Positions 1 to 7,362 of a stretch of 23,958 bases of DNA are shown piece after piece. The notes under the pieces are model-generated. The model was not told the origin of the DNA. It did not search any database and saw nothing but the letters and a program-made list of their open reading frames with translations. The stretch lies in the NCBI GenBank assembly GCA_021812665.1, contig JAKAMX010000005.1, positions 1 to 23,958 on the forward strand, in the 5' to 3' direction. Every line of letters starts with the position of its first letter. Within the stretch, counting starts at the first letter, position 1. Source of the stretch: a bacterium (GTDB lineage: Bacteria; Patescibacteriota; Minisyncoccia; Phycocordibacterales; UBA1550). The position numbers and the translations under genes were made by a program.

Positions 1-321
1 GATTGCATTTTGGTGTTGTGGAAGGGGGAAGTTGCGATAGGTAAAAGAAATGCGATCTTTGTACTGCTCATATACCGACTCAAGCATCGGGTAGTAAGCG
101 GCGCAGGCAGGACACTGGAAGTCGCTGTATTCTGTCACTGTCACCTTGGGAGTTTTTGAACCTTTCGTGTGGTCGACCTGCTCAAGTGGAGGGGTCATAA
201 ACCCATCTTTCCTTGGAAGCTCTGCTGGCTTTGTTGTTGCTACTGAATAAGCGCCTATGGCAGCGACGGCCGTCACCAAGACCGCAGATGCCCAAATAAT
301 TATCCTTTTCTGTGTATCCAT
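1..321 (-). CDS. DsbA-family thioredoxin-like protein, N-terminal part (runs off the window)
   Basis: The minus-strand reading frame opens with ATG at 321 and stays open for 107 codons to the window edge, so the C-terminus is missing. Residues 7-27 form one hydrophobic segment after a basic start, a membrane anchor or uncleaved signal. A linker follows, then a thioredoxin-type strand (VTVTEYSDFQCPAC) with the redox pair C70-P-A-C73 and an FTYRNFPLP strand typical of DsbA/thioredoxin_4 proteins. These act outside the membrane, oxidising or isomerising disulfides in exported proteins. The cis-proline and C-terminal helix lie off the window, so oxidase versus isomerase cannot be decided. It is divergent from pgi. 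An extended -10 (TGtTACGAT on the minus strand, hexamer 330-335) leaves only 8 bases before the ATG and no SD is seen. Confidence 0.88.
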   Translation of the reverse strand, partial: MDTQKRIIIWASAVLVTAVAAIGAYSVATTKPAELPRKDGFMTPPLEQVDHTKGSKTPKVTVTEYSDFQCPACAAYYPMLESVYEQYKDRISFTYRNFPLPQHQNAI

Positions 322-329
322 AGGCCTTT

Positions 330-338
330 ATCGTAACA
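330..338 (-). promoter_or_regulatory. Extended -10 promoter for the DsbA-like gene
   Basis: On the minus strand TGt is followed by TACGAT, an extended -10 box. Its last base lies 8 bases before the ATG at 321, so the transcript would be leaderless or nearly so. No clear -35 is visible. Prediction from sequence only. Confidence 0.45.
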
Positions 339-391
339 GGATTCCTTCTTATTGGAAAGTTGCCCGGTTCGCCCTTGGCGGACATCTCGTG

Positions 392-397
392 TAGAAT
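392..397 (+). promoter_or_regulatory. -10 box of pgi (predicted leaderless start)
   Basis: TAGAAT ends 7 bases before the pgi ATG at 404, so transcription should begin at or next to the start codon. The candidate -35 (TTCGCC, 368-373, 18-base spacer) is poor. The same geometry recurs at argS, ileS, the 636-aa gene and the AI-2E gene. Confidence 0.5.
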
Positions 398-403
398 ACA
401 GAA

Positions 404-1714
404 ATGGAATACAGAACGAGCCGCATCGCTTTTAATAATGCTCTTGGGGCGCAGGGAGAAGAATGCACAGAGACACTGAGTCGGGCGATTGCTGACGAAT
501 CGTATGTGTTGCCTGAATCGTCGCTCCATCTGCCGTTTGATGAACACTTGTTCGCTTTTTCACGTGCGTTGGCGGAAACATTAGTGACTCCAAAACTCTC
601 GCATGTTTTACATATTGGAATCGGCGGATCAAATCTTGGCGCTCGTGCTCTCTATGAAGTGGCCAAAGGAATATCGCCTGCGTCTGCCTCTCGCATGCCC
701 ACCATGCTTTTTGCCGATACGTGCGCGCCGGAACTCATCGAGAGTATCTCAGAAATTCTATTGAGAGAGATATCAGGAAAGGAAGAAATAATCGTTATTA
801 TTGCAAGCAAGTCTGGTACAACAACTGAAACGATCGTAAACGCGTCTATTCTCATCAATGTGCTCGAGAAAAAAGTTGGACCGCTCAACGAACGCATCGT
901 TTGTATCACCGATGAGGATTCAAGTTTGTGGAACGTCGGCAAAAAGTTTGGGTACCATTGCTTGCCCGTGCCAAAAATTGTTGGCGGAAGATATTCAGCG
1001 TGTTCCCCGATGGGTGTATTTCCACTTCTTTGTATGGGGGTAGACGCTGAAGCATTTTTGCGCGGAGCAAAATCGGCCGCGAATAATTGTATAACGCGAG
1101 GAGTGGAGAGTGATGCGTTTAAATTTGCACACGATGTGTATTTGTGGCACGAAAAGGGAACATTCATTTTTGATTTTCTTGCATTTCATCCGGAGCTCGA
1201 GGGTATGGGGAAGTGGTATCGACAATTGTTCGCTGAAAGCCTAGGGAAAGCAATTACGACAAATGGCGAAGCCACATCGCATCACATTGTCCCGAGCGTT
1301 TCAATTGGTTCGACCGATCTTCATTCGGCTGAGCAGCTTTATATGGCGCAACCAAAAACCGCTGCAAGAATATTGGTGCGAGCAAATGAGCAAAAAGAGG
1401 AGCAGGGGCTTGTTGTGTCAGAAGGCGCACTCGCTTCGCTCGCTCAAAACATTAGCAACCGCCCACCAAGGGAAATTATGGAAGCAATTTATGCAGGCGT
1501 CCTGGGTGCGTATCGCGCGCACGGAGTTTCGTTTGGCGAACTTGCGCTCGGGGATCTTGGTCCCGAGGAGCTCGGGGCGATGATGCAGTTTTTTATGTGT
1601 GGAGCGATGCATATAGCAAATCTGTTTCACGTCAACGCTTTTGACCAGCCCGATGTCGAGGCGTACAAAAAAGTTATGAAAACTATTTTGAGCGGGGAGA
1701 CAAATAATTCTTAA
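404..1714 (+). CDS. pgi: Glucose-6-phosphate isomerase
   Basis: Interconverts glucose-6-phosphate and fructose-6-phosphate in the cytoplasm, feeding glycolysis or the pentose phosphate route. The 436-aa protein has the two SIS sugar-isomerase halves. These include HIGIGGSNLGARALYE at about 70-85, the phosphate-binding ASKSGTTTETI loop at about 134-144, GGRYSACSPMG at about 194-204, the catalytic Glu region GKWYRQLFAESLGK at about 269-282, and SHHIVPSVSIGSTDLHS with its histidine at about 292-308. QPDVEAYKK closes the C-terminus. Length fits the short bacterial/Bacillus type (about 450 aa) rather than the 550-aa E. coli type. There is no SD. The ATG lies 7 bases after a -10 box, pointing to a leaderless message. 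A solute-binding protein gene follows 9 bases downstream, probably co-transcribed. Confidence 0.96.
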   Translation: MEYRTSRIAFNNALGAQGEECTETLSRAIADESYVLPESSLHLPFDEHLFAFSRALAETLVTPKLSHVLHIGIGGSNLGARALYEVAKGISPASASRMPTMLFADTCAPELIESISEILLREISGKEEIIVIIASKSGTTTETIVNASILINVLEKKVGPLNERIVCITDEDSSLWNVGKKFGYHCLPVPKIVGGRYSACSPMGVFPLLCMGVDAEAFLRGAKSAANNCITRGVESDAFKFAHDVYLWHEKGTFIFDFLAFHPELEGMGKWYRQLFAESLGKAITTNGEATSHHIVPSVSIGSTDLHSAEQLYMAQPKTAARILVRANEQKEEQGLVVSEGALASLAQNISNRPPREIMEAIYAGVLGAYRAHGVSFGELALGDLGPEELGAMMQFFMCGAMHIANLFHVNAFDQPDVEAYKKVMKTILSGETNNS

Positions 1715-1723
1715 ACAACAAAG

Positions 1724-2647
1724 ATGACAAAACAAAAAATGATAACAATGTTCGTGCTTCTCATCGCGCTTGCTATCAGCGTTGTCTTTCTCGCAAAAAA
1801 TTACTCACAAAAACAAAATGAAGACGATGCAAAAAAAATACACGTGGTGGCAAGTTTTTATCCGCTCTATTTTTTTGCGCAGCAGATCGGAGGAGACAAA
1901 GTGTCGGTAGTAAACATGACTCCAGCCGGAGGAGAGCCGCACGACTACGAGCCAACGCCGCAAGACATCATGAAGATCAATAAAAGCAAGCTTCTCATTT
2001 TGAACGGTGGCGGACTCGAAACATGGATCGATAAGGTGCGAGATATCATCGATCCTACCAATACGCGTGTTGTAGTTGCCGGCGAAGATTTGATAAATCA
2101 AACGATGACGGAAAACGAGAATAAGGTTTCTGACCCTCATGTGTGGCTTGCGCCAGCCCTCGCAGAAAAAATGGCTGGCAAAATCATGAACGGGCTTCGC
2201 ATGGCAGACCCTGAAAACGCTGCGTACTACGAATCGCGTGCTCGTGAGTTGAGTGCGCGATTTGCAGATCTGGACGTTGCATATAGAAACCGACTCGCAT
2301 CGTGCGCAAATCGAAATATTGTGACCGCGCATGCGGCATTTGGATATTTAGCTGCTGCATATCAGCTGCACCAGATTCCAATTGCAAATCTTTCGCCTGA
2401 CGCAGAACCGTCACCTCGACAACTAGGGGAAGTGATTCAAGCAGCGCGAGACTACAAAGTGAAATATATCTTTTTTGAGAGCTTGGCGAGCCCAAAGTTG
2501 TCAGAGACAATCGCGAGAGAGGTTGGAGCGAAAACCTTGGTACTCAATCCAATCGAAGGATTAACACCGAGTGAACTATCTCAGGGCGGCGACTACTTTA
2601 CCGAAATGAGCAAGAACCTCGCCAATTTGGAGCTTGCGTGCAAATAA
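1724..2647 (+). CDS. Metal (zinc-type) ABC transporter substrate-binding protein, ZnuA/AdcA family
   Basis: A 307-aa cluster A-I metal-binding lipoprotein/solute receptor homologue that captures Zn2+ (or Mn2+) outside the membrane for an ABC importer. Residues 6-24 are a hydrophobic export signal or anchor; no lipobox cysteine is seen. The mature part begins with IHVVASFYPLYFFAQQIGG. The expected metal ligands are present as H73 (GEPHDYEPT), H139 (DPHVWLAP), H203 (TAHAAFGYL) and E279 (NPIEGLT). A His at the third position together with a Glu in the NPIEGLT context favours zinc rather than manganese. It lies 9 bases after pgi with no SD. No permease or ATPase gene lies in the window, so its transporter is elsewhere or absent. 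Confidence 0.9.
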   Translation: MTKQKMITMFVLLIALAISVVFLAKNYSQKQNEDDAKKIHVVASFYPLYFFAQQIGGDKVSVVNMTPAGGEPHDYEPTPQDIMKINKSKLLILNGGGLETWIDKVRDIIDPTNTRVVVAGEDLINQTMTENENKVSDPHVWLAPALAEKMAGKIMNGLRMADPENAAYYESRARELSARFADLDVAYRNRLASCANRNIVTAHAAFGYLAAAYQLHQIPIANLSPDAEPSPRQLGEVIQAARDYKVKYIFFESLASPKLSETIAREVGAKTLVLNPIEGLTPSELSQGGDYFTEMSKNLANLELACK

Positions 2648-2666
2648 TTTTTTCTTCGTGTGGGTG

Positions 2667-2675
2667 TGATACAAT
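2667..2675 (+). promoter_or_regulatory. Extended -10 promoter for the 2711 operon
   Basis: TGa followed by TACAAT (hexamer 2670-2675) sits in the 63-base gap after the solute-binding protein. Predicted start is near 2682, leaving about 29 bases of leader before the ATG at 2711. No convincing -35 is seen. It would drive the membrane protein/kinase cluster separately from pgi. Confidence 0.5.
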
Positions 2676-2710
2676 AAATATATTAATAGTTAACTGCAAA
2701 AGTTTTACTT

Positions 2711-3124
2711 ATGAAGCATCTTGGAATATACGGAGGAGTGTTATTGGCATTTATTTTGCCCGTAATGCTTTTTGCGCAAATGGGCGGTCAGTCGAGCGCG
2801 CTGCAAACGCTTATTGGTATTGAGGACAAATCAAGCATCTTTGAATTACTTTCACTTTGGTCGGTAATTATTGTTTCGCTTTCAACATGCGTATTGATGT
2901 GGATCGGTGGACGCAAAATGCATGGAGGGGTGTTTGGAAAAGTGCTCAACTATTTTAGTATCGGCATGACGCTCATTTTTTTGAGCGCCGTTGCTGAAAT
3001 TCCTGCAGTACGGGCCCTGTCCTCACTTTACGCAAAAACGGCACATGACCTCCTTTTCATCGCAGGATTTATTTTGATGGGGTTTGCGGCGAACAAGCTT
3101 CTCCAGGTAATTAAAGGCGAATAA
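2711..3124 (+). CDS. Conserved-looking four-helix membrane protein, function unknown
   Basis: A 137-aa hydrophobic protein with likely transmembrane segments at about 5-22, 43-65, 78-96 and 112-129. The short loops carry GGRKMHGG between helices 2 and 3 and a basic tail (NKLLQVIKGE). I do not recognise a named family or catalytic motif. It heads a run of co-directional genes: a 90-aa unknown follows 11 bases on, then a histidine kinase 4 bases later, which makes a membrane component of that signalling unit plausible. The ATG at 2711 was chosen because the helical first segment starts directly after it and the predicted promoter lies at 2667-2675. No SD is visible. Confidence 0.8.
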   Translation: MKHLGIYGGVLLAFILPVMLFAQMGGQSSALQTLIGIEDKSSIFELLSLWSVIIVSLSTCVLMWIGGRKMHGGVFGKVLNYFSIGMTLIFLSAVAEIPAVRALSSLYAKTAHDLLFIAGFILMGFAANKLLQVIKGE

Positions 3125-3135
3125 TTGATAATCAT

Positions 3136-3408
3136 ATGGAACAACAGCAAGAACAATATACGGCAGTTATGTCCGAGATTATCGCAAAGCAAAGTGTCAT
3201 TCTCGGACCAGAAGTTGCGATCATGCGAGCAAAAAAGATTGCAGAAATTGAACTAGATGAAAAGGGTGTCGTAAAAAGTATCAAAGGTGATCCTGCAGAT
3301 GCGCTCAAGCATCTTATCGATAGCTATGTGGAATTGTCGGGGCAGATCGTTAGAAATGCGCTCGGTCCGATTTTTACCAAATACCCCGGCGTAATGGAAG
3401 TTCACTAG
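3136..3408 (+). CDS. Small soluble protein of unknown function upstream of the histidine kinase
   Basis: A 90-aa protein, mostly charged and probably helical in its first half (MSEIIAKQSVILGPEVAIMRAKK), followed by a short strand-like stretch (VVKSIKGDP) and a second helical region ending in IFTKYPGVMEVH. No cysteine, metal motif or membrane segment is seen, and I do not recognise the family. It is wedged 11 bases after the four-helix membrane protein and 4 bases before the histidine kinase, so it is almost certainly translated with them. A partner or input protein of the kinase is an inference from position only. No SD is seen. Confidence 0.75.
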   Translation: MEQQQEQYTAVMSEIIAKQSVILGPEVAIMRAKKIAEIELDEKGVVKSIKGDPADALKHLIDSYVELSGQIVRNALGPIFTKYPGVMEVH

Positions 3409-3412
3409 ACTC

Positions 3413-5176
3413 ATGGTTTCGAGCGACACCCTCACACTCGTTTTAGTTTTTGGCACACTCTATATTGCAATGGGAGTGTTTGCTTTCTATAGCGTTCATC
3501 GTATCCGAAAAAATCTCGAGGACCGCGAACGTGATGCGAAGCATCGATTATATGAAATTGCCATTTTAAAGGAAATCGCAGACCGCACAGGATATTCACT
3601 TAACATCGAAAAGATCCTCGATGTTATTACCGGCTCTTTGAATCAGCTGCTCGAGTATAGCGCTGTTTCTTACATGCTCTTGAAGCCTTCAAAGATAATT
3701 TTTAAAACCGACCTGCAGCGGTCTGTTTCGCCTGAGTTCATAAAAGATGTAAAAACGCGAATGCTCTCCTCGCTTTCAGCGCTTCTTGGGCGCGACATGG
3801 GCGGGGTAGCGGTGGAGGAATCGATCACGGGTGCAATCACGCTCGACGACATAAAAGAACCAATCCTTTCATCTTTCAACATTCCACTTGTTATCGGTGA
3901 CCAGCTGGTGGGCGTGCTTACGGTTTCTCATACAAAGGCAGGTCTGTATAAAGAAAATGAAATGGAAATCTTGTACAAGATCGTGAATCAAGCTTCGCAA
4001 GCAATGACGCGACTCGAAGACGTTATTAAAACCGAGCAGGGGAAGGTTGCTGCAATGCTTGAAAGTATGGTCGAGGGTGTCATCATGACCGATCGCGAGT
4101 ACAGAGTCGTCGCAGCAAACCCTGCAGCAAAGGAGATCATCAGCTACAAAAAAAACACGCCACCAACAGTTTTTGATTTTATCGAAGGACTCAAGAGCGT
4201 CCTTGATGTGCAGGGCAAGCTCGAAGAAGCAATCAAGCTCGACAAAACGATTGTGGTCAAAGAAGTTCAGGCGGCAGGGAAGTATTACCAGGTTATTATT
4301 TCGCCCGTAAAGGCAAGCACCACGAGCATTAAAGGCCAGATTCTAGGTGGCGCAATTATTTTCCATGACATTAGCCCAGAGAAGGAGGCAGAAAAAATGC
4401 GCAACGATTTTACTTCAATGATGGTGCATGAACTTCGCTCGCCCCTTGGAAATATTAAAAAAATTGGTGAGCTGCTCAAGAGTTCAAAAATTTTAGAGAA
4501 TAAACAGGAGGCGAGCGAATACGCATCAATGTTGTATTTAAGCTCGTCCTCAATGCTTGATCTGGTTAACGATCTGCTTGACGTTGCGAAACTGGAGGCC
4601 GGGAAACTTGATATGGACAGAAAGCCAGGGCGCCCGGCAGACACCCTCCGCGAGATTGTGGCGTTTTTTGACACGAAAGCGCGCGATGCTACAATTGCGT
4701 TGAAGTTGTTCATTGCACCCGATTCACCGGAAACGATTACATTTGATGCAAAGAGAGTCTCGCAGGTTCTCAAAAATTTGCTCTCAAATGCGATTCACTA
4801 CACTCCGAAAGGAGGCACGGTCACCGTCGCATCATTTTTACACAAGAGTGGGTCGTCAATCACGAGCGAGGCCCAGGCGCTTAACATCCCGTGGATCGGA
4901 GATCAGATGACGACCGATGGAGCGCAGGTTCCCGACAGCATTGTGATAGTAGTTTCTGATACGGGGACGGGAATCGAAGCAGAACATATTGAACAACTCT
5001 TTAACAAGTTCGCGCAGTTTGCAACCAGCTCTCGACAAATGGATCATGATGGCACGGGCTTAGGGCTCGTGATCGTGAAGGGCATTGTGGAGGCGCATGG
5101 TGGAACAATCGACATAGGATCCACCGTAGGAAAGGGAAGCACGTTTTATTTCACATTACCATTATTAACAAAGTAG
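3413..5176 (+). CDS. GAF/PAS sensor histidine kinase
   Basis: A 587-aa membrane-tethered kinase. One hydrophobic helix (about 6-28) leads into a coiled linker, a GAF-like domain (about 60-195), a PAS domain (about 205-325), a HisKA dimerisation domain with phospho-acceptor H339 in VHELRSPLGN, and a HATPase_c domain. The ATPase boxes are present: N455 in NLLSNAIHYT, D516 in DTGTGI, an F-box-like LFNKFAQF, and G547 in GTGLGL. There is no extracytoplasmic sensor domain, so the signal is probably cytoplasmic or relayed by the neighbouring membrane protein. It ends 28 bases before a stand-alone receiver, its likely partner. It starts 4 bases after the preceding stop, without SD, consistent with translational coupling. 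The stimulus is unknown. Confidence 0.93.
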   Translation: MVSSDTLTLVLVFGTLYIAMGVFAFYSVHRIRKNLEDRERDAKHRLYEIAILKEIADRTGYSLNIEKILDVITGSLNQLLEYSAVSYMLLKPSKIIFKTDLQRSVSPEFIKDVKTRMLSSLSALLGRDMGGVAVEESITGAITLDDIKEPILSSFNIPLVIGDQLVGVLTVSHTKAGLYKENEMEILYKIVNQASQAMTRLEDVIKTEQGKVAAMLESMVEGVIMTDREYRVVAANPAAKEIISYKKNTPPTVFDFIEGLKSVLDVQGKLEEAIKLDKTIVVKEVQAAGKYYQVIISPVKASTTSIKGQILGGAIIFHDISPEKEAEKMRNDFTSMMVHELRSPLGNIKKIGELLKSSKILENKQEASEYASMLYLSSSSMLDLVNDLLDVAKLEAGKLDMDRKPGRPADTLREIVAFFDTKARDATIALKLFIAPDSPETITFDAKRVSQVLKNLLSNAIHYTPKGGTVTVASFLHKSGSSITSEAQALNIPWIGDQMTTDGAQVPDSIVIVVSDTGTGIEAEHIEQLFNKFAQFATSSRQMDHDGTGLGLVIVKGIVEAHGGTIDIGSTVGKGSTFYFTLPLLTK

Positions 5177-5204
5177 AGTTCAGATAAGGATTAACACCGC
5201 TTTT

Positions 5205-5582
5205 ATGACCAAAAAAATATTAGTAGTTGACGATGACAAAATCTTCTCGAAAATCCTTCGAGATGGCCTCGCAGATGGCGGAGACGGAAAGTACGAGATT
5301 CTTGCCGCGTTTGATGGCGAAGAAGGATTTGAGACAGCGGAAAAAGAGCGACCAGACCTTATCTTGCTCGATCTTGTAATGCCTAAAATGGGCGGCATCG
5401 AAACGCTCAAAAAGATACGTGGCGAGGAGTGGGGGAAAGACATTCCGGTAATTGTTGAAACACAACTTTCCGATATCGAAAGCATGGGTGAGGGAGTGGC
5501 GTTGGGCGTGCGCGGGTATCTGGTAAAGGCAGATTATTCACTTGAGGATATTCTTCGTCAGATTGAAGAGATATTGAAATAA
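5205..5582 (+). CDS. Single-domain response regulator (receiver only)
   Basis: A 125-aa CheY-like receiver and nothing more. The acidic pocket is D9-D10-D11 (LVVDDDK), the phospho-acceptor is D56 (LLDLVMP), the switch Thr is T86, and the conserved Lys is K108 (GYLVKAD). With no DNA-binding or enzymatic output domain it must act by protein-protein contact or as a phosphorelay intermediate. It lies 28 bases after the histidine kinase and 9 bases before a SIMPL-domain membrane protein, in one direction, which supports a kinase-receiver pair. The leader has only a weak AAGGA about 15 bases before the ATG, too far to be a standard SD. Confidence 0.93.
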   Translation: MTKKILVVDDDKIFSKILRDGLADGGDGKYEILAAFDGEEGFETAEKERPDLILLDLVMPKMGGIETLKKIRGEEWGKDIPVIVETQLSDIESMGEGVALGVRGYLVKADYSLEDILRQIEEILK

Positions 5583-5591
5583 TTTAATACT

Positions 5592-6401
5592 ATGGAGGAA
5601 AACAAAGAAAAATTTTACAAAGCACTCGTTATTCTTGCTGTTGCAAGCTCTGTTCTTGTTGCTGCAAAAATAATAACTGAAGTAAAAGGCTACCGTTTTA
5701 TCGGCGGCGGAGTATCGGCGACAAACACGATCTCTGTTTCTGGGGATGCTGATGTGTATGCTTCGCCCGACATCGCAAATATTTCGTTTACTGTTCGCGA
5801 GGAAGCGCTCAAGGTTTCTGACGCACAGACAAAAGTAAGCACAAAAATTGCTACCGCGCTCGCAAGCGTACGCAAGCTTGGCGTAGATGATAAAGATATC
5901 AAGACAGAGAATTATAGCTCTAATCCGAAATATGAATGGCAGGAAGGCAAGAAGGCTGTTTGCCCAAATACTGGGGTATATTGTCCACCACCACAGCCAG
6001 GGAGGCAGGTTATCGTAGGTTTTGAGGTCTCTCAGTCGGTGAGTATAAAGGTCCGCAATCTTGATATCGTCAACAACCTCGTGCAAGGTCTTGCAAACGC
6101 CCAAATAACTGAAATGCAGGGACCAAATTTTGCCATCGATAAGGAGGACGATCTAAAAGCAGAAGCACGCAAAGAGGCAATTAAAAAGGCAGAGGAAAAG
6201 GCTGAGGTTCTCGCAAAAGACCTGGGCGTGACGCTCGTAAGAATCGTTTCATTCTCCGAAAACAATGGTGGTCCAATTTACTACCGCGCAATGATGAGTG
6301 AGGCAAAAGTCGGACTCGGAGGCGCAGCACCAGCACCCGAGCTACCATCAGGTCAGACAAAGATCACATCGAACGTAACCGTAACCTACGAAATTCGATA
6401 A
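5592..6401 (+). CDS. SIMPL-domain (DUF541) membrane-anchored protein
   Basis: A 269-aa protein with one N-terminal hydrophobic segment (about 9-28) and a large outside domain of the SIMPL/DUF541 family. The family signature is visible in TISVSGDADVYASPDIA (about 46-62), the alternating helix/strand body, and the long basic/acidic helix AEARKEAIKKAEEKAEVLAK followed by LGVTLVRIVSFSEN. The C-terminus ends in a strand (TSNVTVTYEI), as usual. Family members are surface or periplasmic oligomers, some linked to oxidative stress or outer-surface structures, with no agreed biochemical role. It is 9 bases downstream of the receiver gene, the last gene of this operon. A Cys/Pro-rich loop (VCPNTGVYCPPPQPG) is an insertion that may form a disulfide. 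Confidence 0.9.
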   Translation: MEENKEKFYKALVILAVASSVLVAAKIITEVKGYRFIGGGVSATNTISVSGDADVYASPDIANISFTVREEALKVSDAQTKVSTKIATALASVRKLGVDDKDIKTENYSSNPKYEWQEGKKAVCPNTGVYCPPPQPGRQVIVGFEVSQSVSIKVRNLDIVNNLVQGLANAQITEMQGPNFAIDKEDDLKAEARKEAIKKAEEKAEVLAKDLGVTLVRIVSFSENNGGPIYYRAMMSEAKVGLGGAAPAPELPSGQTKITSNVTVTYEIR

Positions 6402-6416
6402 GTACTTTGCGTGTGT

Positions 6417-6460
6417 AAATTACAAGAGCGGACACCCCGGGGTGTCCGCTCTTGTAATTT
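6417..6460. repeat. 44-bp perfect palindrome (22-bp arms, no spacer)
   Basis: Two 22-base arms match exactly as reverse complements around the centre 6438/6439; the core reads GACACCCCGGGGTGTC. It starts 16 bases after the SIMPL stop. As RNA it would fold to a very stable hairpin. There is no following U-tract, so it is not a textbook intrinsic terminator, though it may end or protect the upstream transcript. It is equally symmetrical as DNA. Confidence 0.9.
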
Positions 6461-6570
6461 GCGGCATCGAGTGCTAGTTTCAATATCAGCAAGATTTCCT
6501 TGCGTCCGTTCCGGCGGCGTTCCGGAAATGCCTGTGAGCAACGGGCAAGTTCTTTTCAACGAGGTGTGTC

Positions 6571-7212
6571 ATGAGTAATGACAATGACAAGATTTTCGCA
6601 CGGCTGTGGAAGCTGTGGGCTATGATCTGCAAGATGATCATGGATGGCAAGCGCGACCCGCGCTTCGTCGCCACGATCCTTCAAAGGATCGTCGACGGCA
6701 TTCCGGATACATTTACCCATATTTGGAAAACTATCAAAATCGGCAATGGTCCGCTAACTGGCGTCGGTTTGCTTTCTCGCCTTGTGCGCGGGGGCTGTTC
6801 GCTAGAAGAAGATGTCGGTCTTGTTCTTGGTTCTCCTAACTTTGTTGTATCATCAGTCGCTCAGACAATTGATCTTGTGCGGGTGTCGGTTGAACAGCTC
6901 GGTTTCGCTAAACGAACTACCTATGCTGCAATTTGCAAGCGCGCGCTAGAGTTTGGCCTCGAGTTGTGCCCAAGTGATGTCGGCCTGCAGCTACTTCTAC
7001 AATACGAAACGCAGCCGATCAACGACTACTTCTTTGTAGCCTCTAAAATGATTACTTGCGCCGATGGACACTCGAGAATTTTTGGTCTAAATCGAGAGAA
7101 AGATGGGCGGCAGGTCCTGCTCACTTTCAGGAACCACCCCCACTGGCATGAAGGGCTTGACCCCAACCAGGAACTTGTTTTCATGCTCCCCAAGCAGGGA
7201 AGCGACGGTTAA
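6571..7212 (+). CDS. Hypothetical 213-aa protein, probable member of a Parcubacteria paralogous family
   Basis: A soluble 213-aa protein with no membrane segment or catalytic motif I can name. The N-terminal helical part contains DGKRDPRFVATILQRIVDG (about 25-43). The middle part reads VVSSVAQTIDLVRVSVEQLGF. The C-terminal part carries GLELCPSDVGLQLLLQYETQP (about 129-149, quoted in pieces: GLELCP, DVGLQLLLQY) and ends in GLDPNQELVFMLPK. From memory, the LELCPxxVGxQLxLQY block recurs in many uncharacterised proteins of Parcubacteria; this cannot be verified here. The gene stands alone. It has 169 bases upstream including the 44-bp palindrome, an SD-like GAGGTG 4 bases before ATG 6571, and its own hairpin terminator. 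Isolation plus SD set it apart from the SD-less operons on both sides. Confidence 0.8.
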   Translation: MSNDNDKIFARLWKLWAMICKMIMDGKRDPRFVATILQRIVDGIPDTFTHIWKTIKIGNGPLTGVGLLSRLVRGGCSLEEDVGLVLGSPNFVVSSVAQTIDLVRVSVEQLGFAKRTTYAAICKRALEFGLELCPSDVGLQLLLQYETQPINDYFFVASKMITCADGHSRIFGLNREKDGRQVLLTFRNHPHWHEGLDPNQELVFMLPKQGSDG

Positions 7213-7218
7213 ATCCCA

Positions 7219-7250
7219 GCCCCGCACGGCATCGTGCGGGGCCTTTATAT
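7219..7250 (+). terminator. Intrinsic terminator of the 213-aa gene
   Basis: A perfect 10-bp GC-rich stem (7219-7228 with 7233-7242), GCAT loop, then CTTTATATAT. The U-tract is short, so it may be leaky. It begins 6 bases after the stop codon. Confidence 0.7.
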
Positions 7251-7262
7251 ATAGGGGCAAAG

Positions 7263-7291
7263 TTGACTTTTGCTGCATGAAGGAGTATGGT
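7263..7291 (+). promoter_or_regulatory. Sigma-70-type promoter upstream of secE
   Basis: TTGACT (7263-7268), a 17-base spacer, and TATGGT (7286-7291): one of the best consensus promoters in the window. Predicted start is near 7298, directly in front of a GC hairpin plus six T, about 65 bases before secE. Confidence 0.65.
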
Positions 7292-7293
7292 AA

Positions 7294-7319
7294 TAAAAAG
7301 CCCCGCGGGGCGGTTTTTT
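7294..7319. terminator. GC hairpin with T-tract between the secE promoter and secE
   Basis: AAAAAG, then the self-complementary GCCCCGCGGGGC (7300-7311), then GG and six T. Read on either strand it looks like a small intrinsic terminator (A-tract on one side, T-tract on the other). On the plus strand it begins essentially at the predicted transcription start, so it may instead be a 5'-end hairpin of the secE mRNA. Confidence 0.5.
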
Positions 7320-7362
7320 AGATAGGAGACCGCTTTCGCCTCGCTCGATTAATAAAAATACC

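Noticed and set aside
6402..7362. tRNA gene near secE (tRNA-Trp often lies there)
   Set aside because: No cloverleaf, T-loop GTTC-type or CCA-adjacent acceptor pattern found on either strand.
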